In this document: positions 63,731 to 64,000 of the stretch, one piece after another
Layout of the letters: each line of letters starts with the position of its first letter
How positions within the stretch are numbered: the stretch's first letter is position 1
DNA from: Bacillota bacterium
Lineage (GTDB): Bacteria; Bacillota; Dethiobacteria; DTU022; PWGO01
Length of the DNA: 64,000 bases
Assembly: GCA_012518215.1 (NCBI GenBank)
Contig: JAAYSV010000049.1
Location: forward strand, 125,025 to 189,024
Direction: 5' to 3'
The notes under the pieces: model-generated
What the model saw: only the letters and a program-made list of their open reading frames with translations
Database searches by the model: none
Told to the model about the DNA's origin: nothing
Made by a program: the position numbers and the translations under genes

Positions 63731-64000
63731 TCAATTGTCATCTTGCGGCTCTTCCCCACCTGGTTCACCCTCGCCGTCTTCCGGCGGGGGCTCATCAATC
63801 GGCGGTTGGTCCGGGGATGGTTCATCGGCAGGATCATCCAGTGGTGGGTCATCGGCCGGCGGTGGTTCTTCACGTCCGTTGCCCGGATAATCCGTGTCAA
63901 GGCTTTCTTCCGTTTGTTCCGGTTCCTGGGGCTGGGGTTCAAATACCTCCACCGGATCGGGTTCACTTGGCGCAGGTCGGCGTCCCGGCAGGCGTATCTG
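63731..64000 (-). CDS. Partial secreted/surface protein C-terminus rich in Pro, Asp and Glu
   Basis: At least 89 residues, running off the right edge without a start. The tail is low-complexity acidic and proline-rich (EEPPPADDPPLDDPADEPSP and similar), like a spacer or wall-spanning region. It ends at 63731. No domain can be assigned from the visible part. It is co-oriented with the glucosaminidase gene. Confidence 0.6.
   Translation of the reverse strand, partial: QIRLPGRRPAPSEPDPVEVFEPQPQEPEQTEESLDTDYPGNGREEPPPADDPPLDDPADEPSPDQPPIDEPPPEDGEGEPGGEEPQDDN

Overview
The window (about 50% GC by eye) looks like a chromosomal segment of an anaerobic, spore-forming member of the Firmicutes (Clostridia or a sister class). 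This rests on gene order and gene content. The order rpsB-tsf-pyrH-frr-uppS and the order xerC-hslV-hslU-codY are Firmicutes arrangements. CotF, SleB-like and CwlD-like proteins point to endospores. There are several ferredoxin-type Fe-S proteins and no respiratory genes. No rRNA, transposase, phage or CRISPR is visible. Unusually many genes appear to start with TTG behind a good Shine-Dalgarno sequence.

Region by region: 1-4.3 kb (minus) is a translation and nucleotide cluster (rpsB with a long acidic tail, tsf, pyrH, frr, a PASTA-like small protein, a 2[4Fe-4S] ferredoxin, uppS running off the left edge). 4.5-8.4 kb (minus) is xerC-hslV-hslU-codY. 8.5-11.8 kb (minus) is dprA-topA. 12-15.3 kb (minus) is a pantothenate operon: DUF2520 dehydrogenase, panB, panC, panD. 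15.3-21.6 kb (minus) is citramalate synthase, a UROD/MetE-like protein and three M42 aminopeptidases in a row. 21.6-25 kb holds a DUF362 ferredoxin protein, a 2-hydroxyacid dehydrogenase and a LysM protein. 25.4-29.9 kb is an SbcD-like nuclease with a huge SbcC/YhaN-like ATPase carrying a central membrane hairpin. 30-34.5 kb has an acetyltransferase, tRNA-Leu(CAG), a lipid kinase and an NfeD-slipin pair.

34.8-38.3 kb holds an Rrf2 regulator, a ~71-bp degenerate tandem repeat, a zinc-ribbon protein, ndk and speE-speD. 38.4-44.9 kb has a dockerin-bearing amidase, a double-PAS protein, an HD-GYP protein, a membrane-anchored 5'-nucleotidase and a ComK-like protein. 44.9-46.4, 50.2-50.7 and 57.6-58.0 kb carry a family of non-coding interspersed repeats, including a ~372-bp near-identical direct duplication. 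Between them lie an RmlD-like reductase, the sporulation-type set DUF1659-DUF2922-YvrJ-CwlD, a SleB-like hydrolase, an aromatic-acid-exporter-like protein, CotF, a pair of F420-hydrogenase-beta-like and pyruvyltransferase genes, GtrA and a nitroreductase. 58.1-64 kb ends with two large secreted dockerin proteins (a subtilase and a glucosaminidase) and a partial proline/acid-rich protein.

The most distinctive themes are three secreted enzymes with dockerin modules but no visible cohesin, a ComK-like protein outside Bacilli, the tandem and interspersed repeats, and an SbcC-like ATPase with a membrane hairpin in the middle of its coiled coil. Functions are inferred from sequence reading alone; no database search was run.
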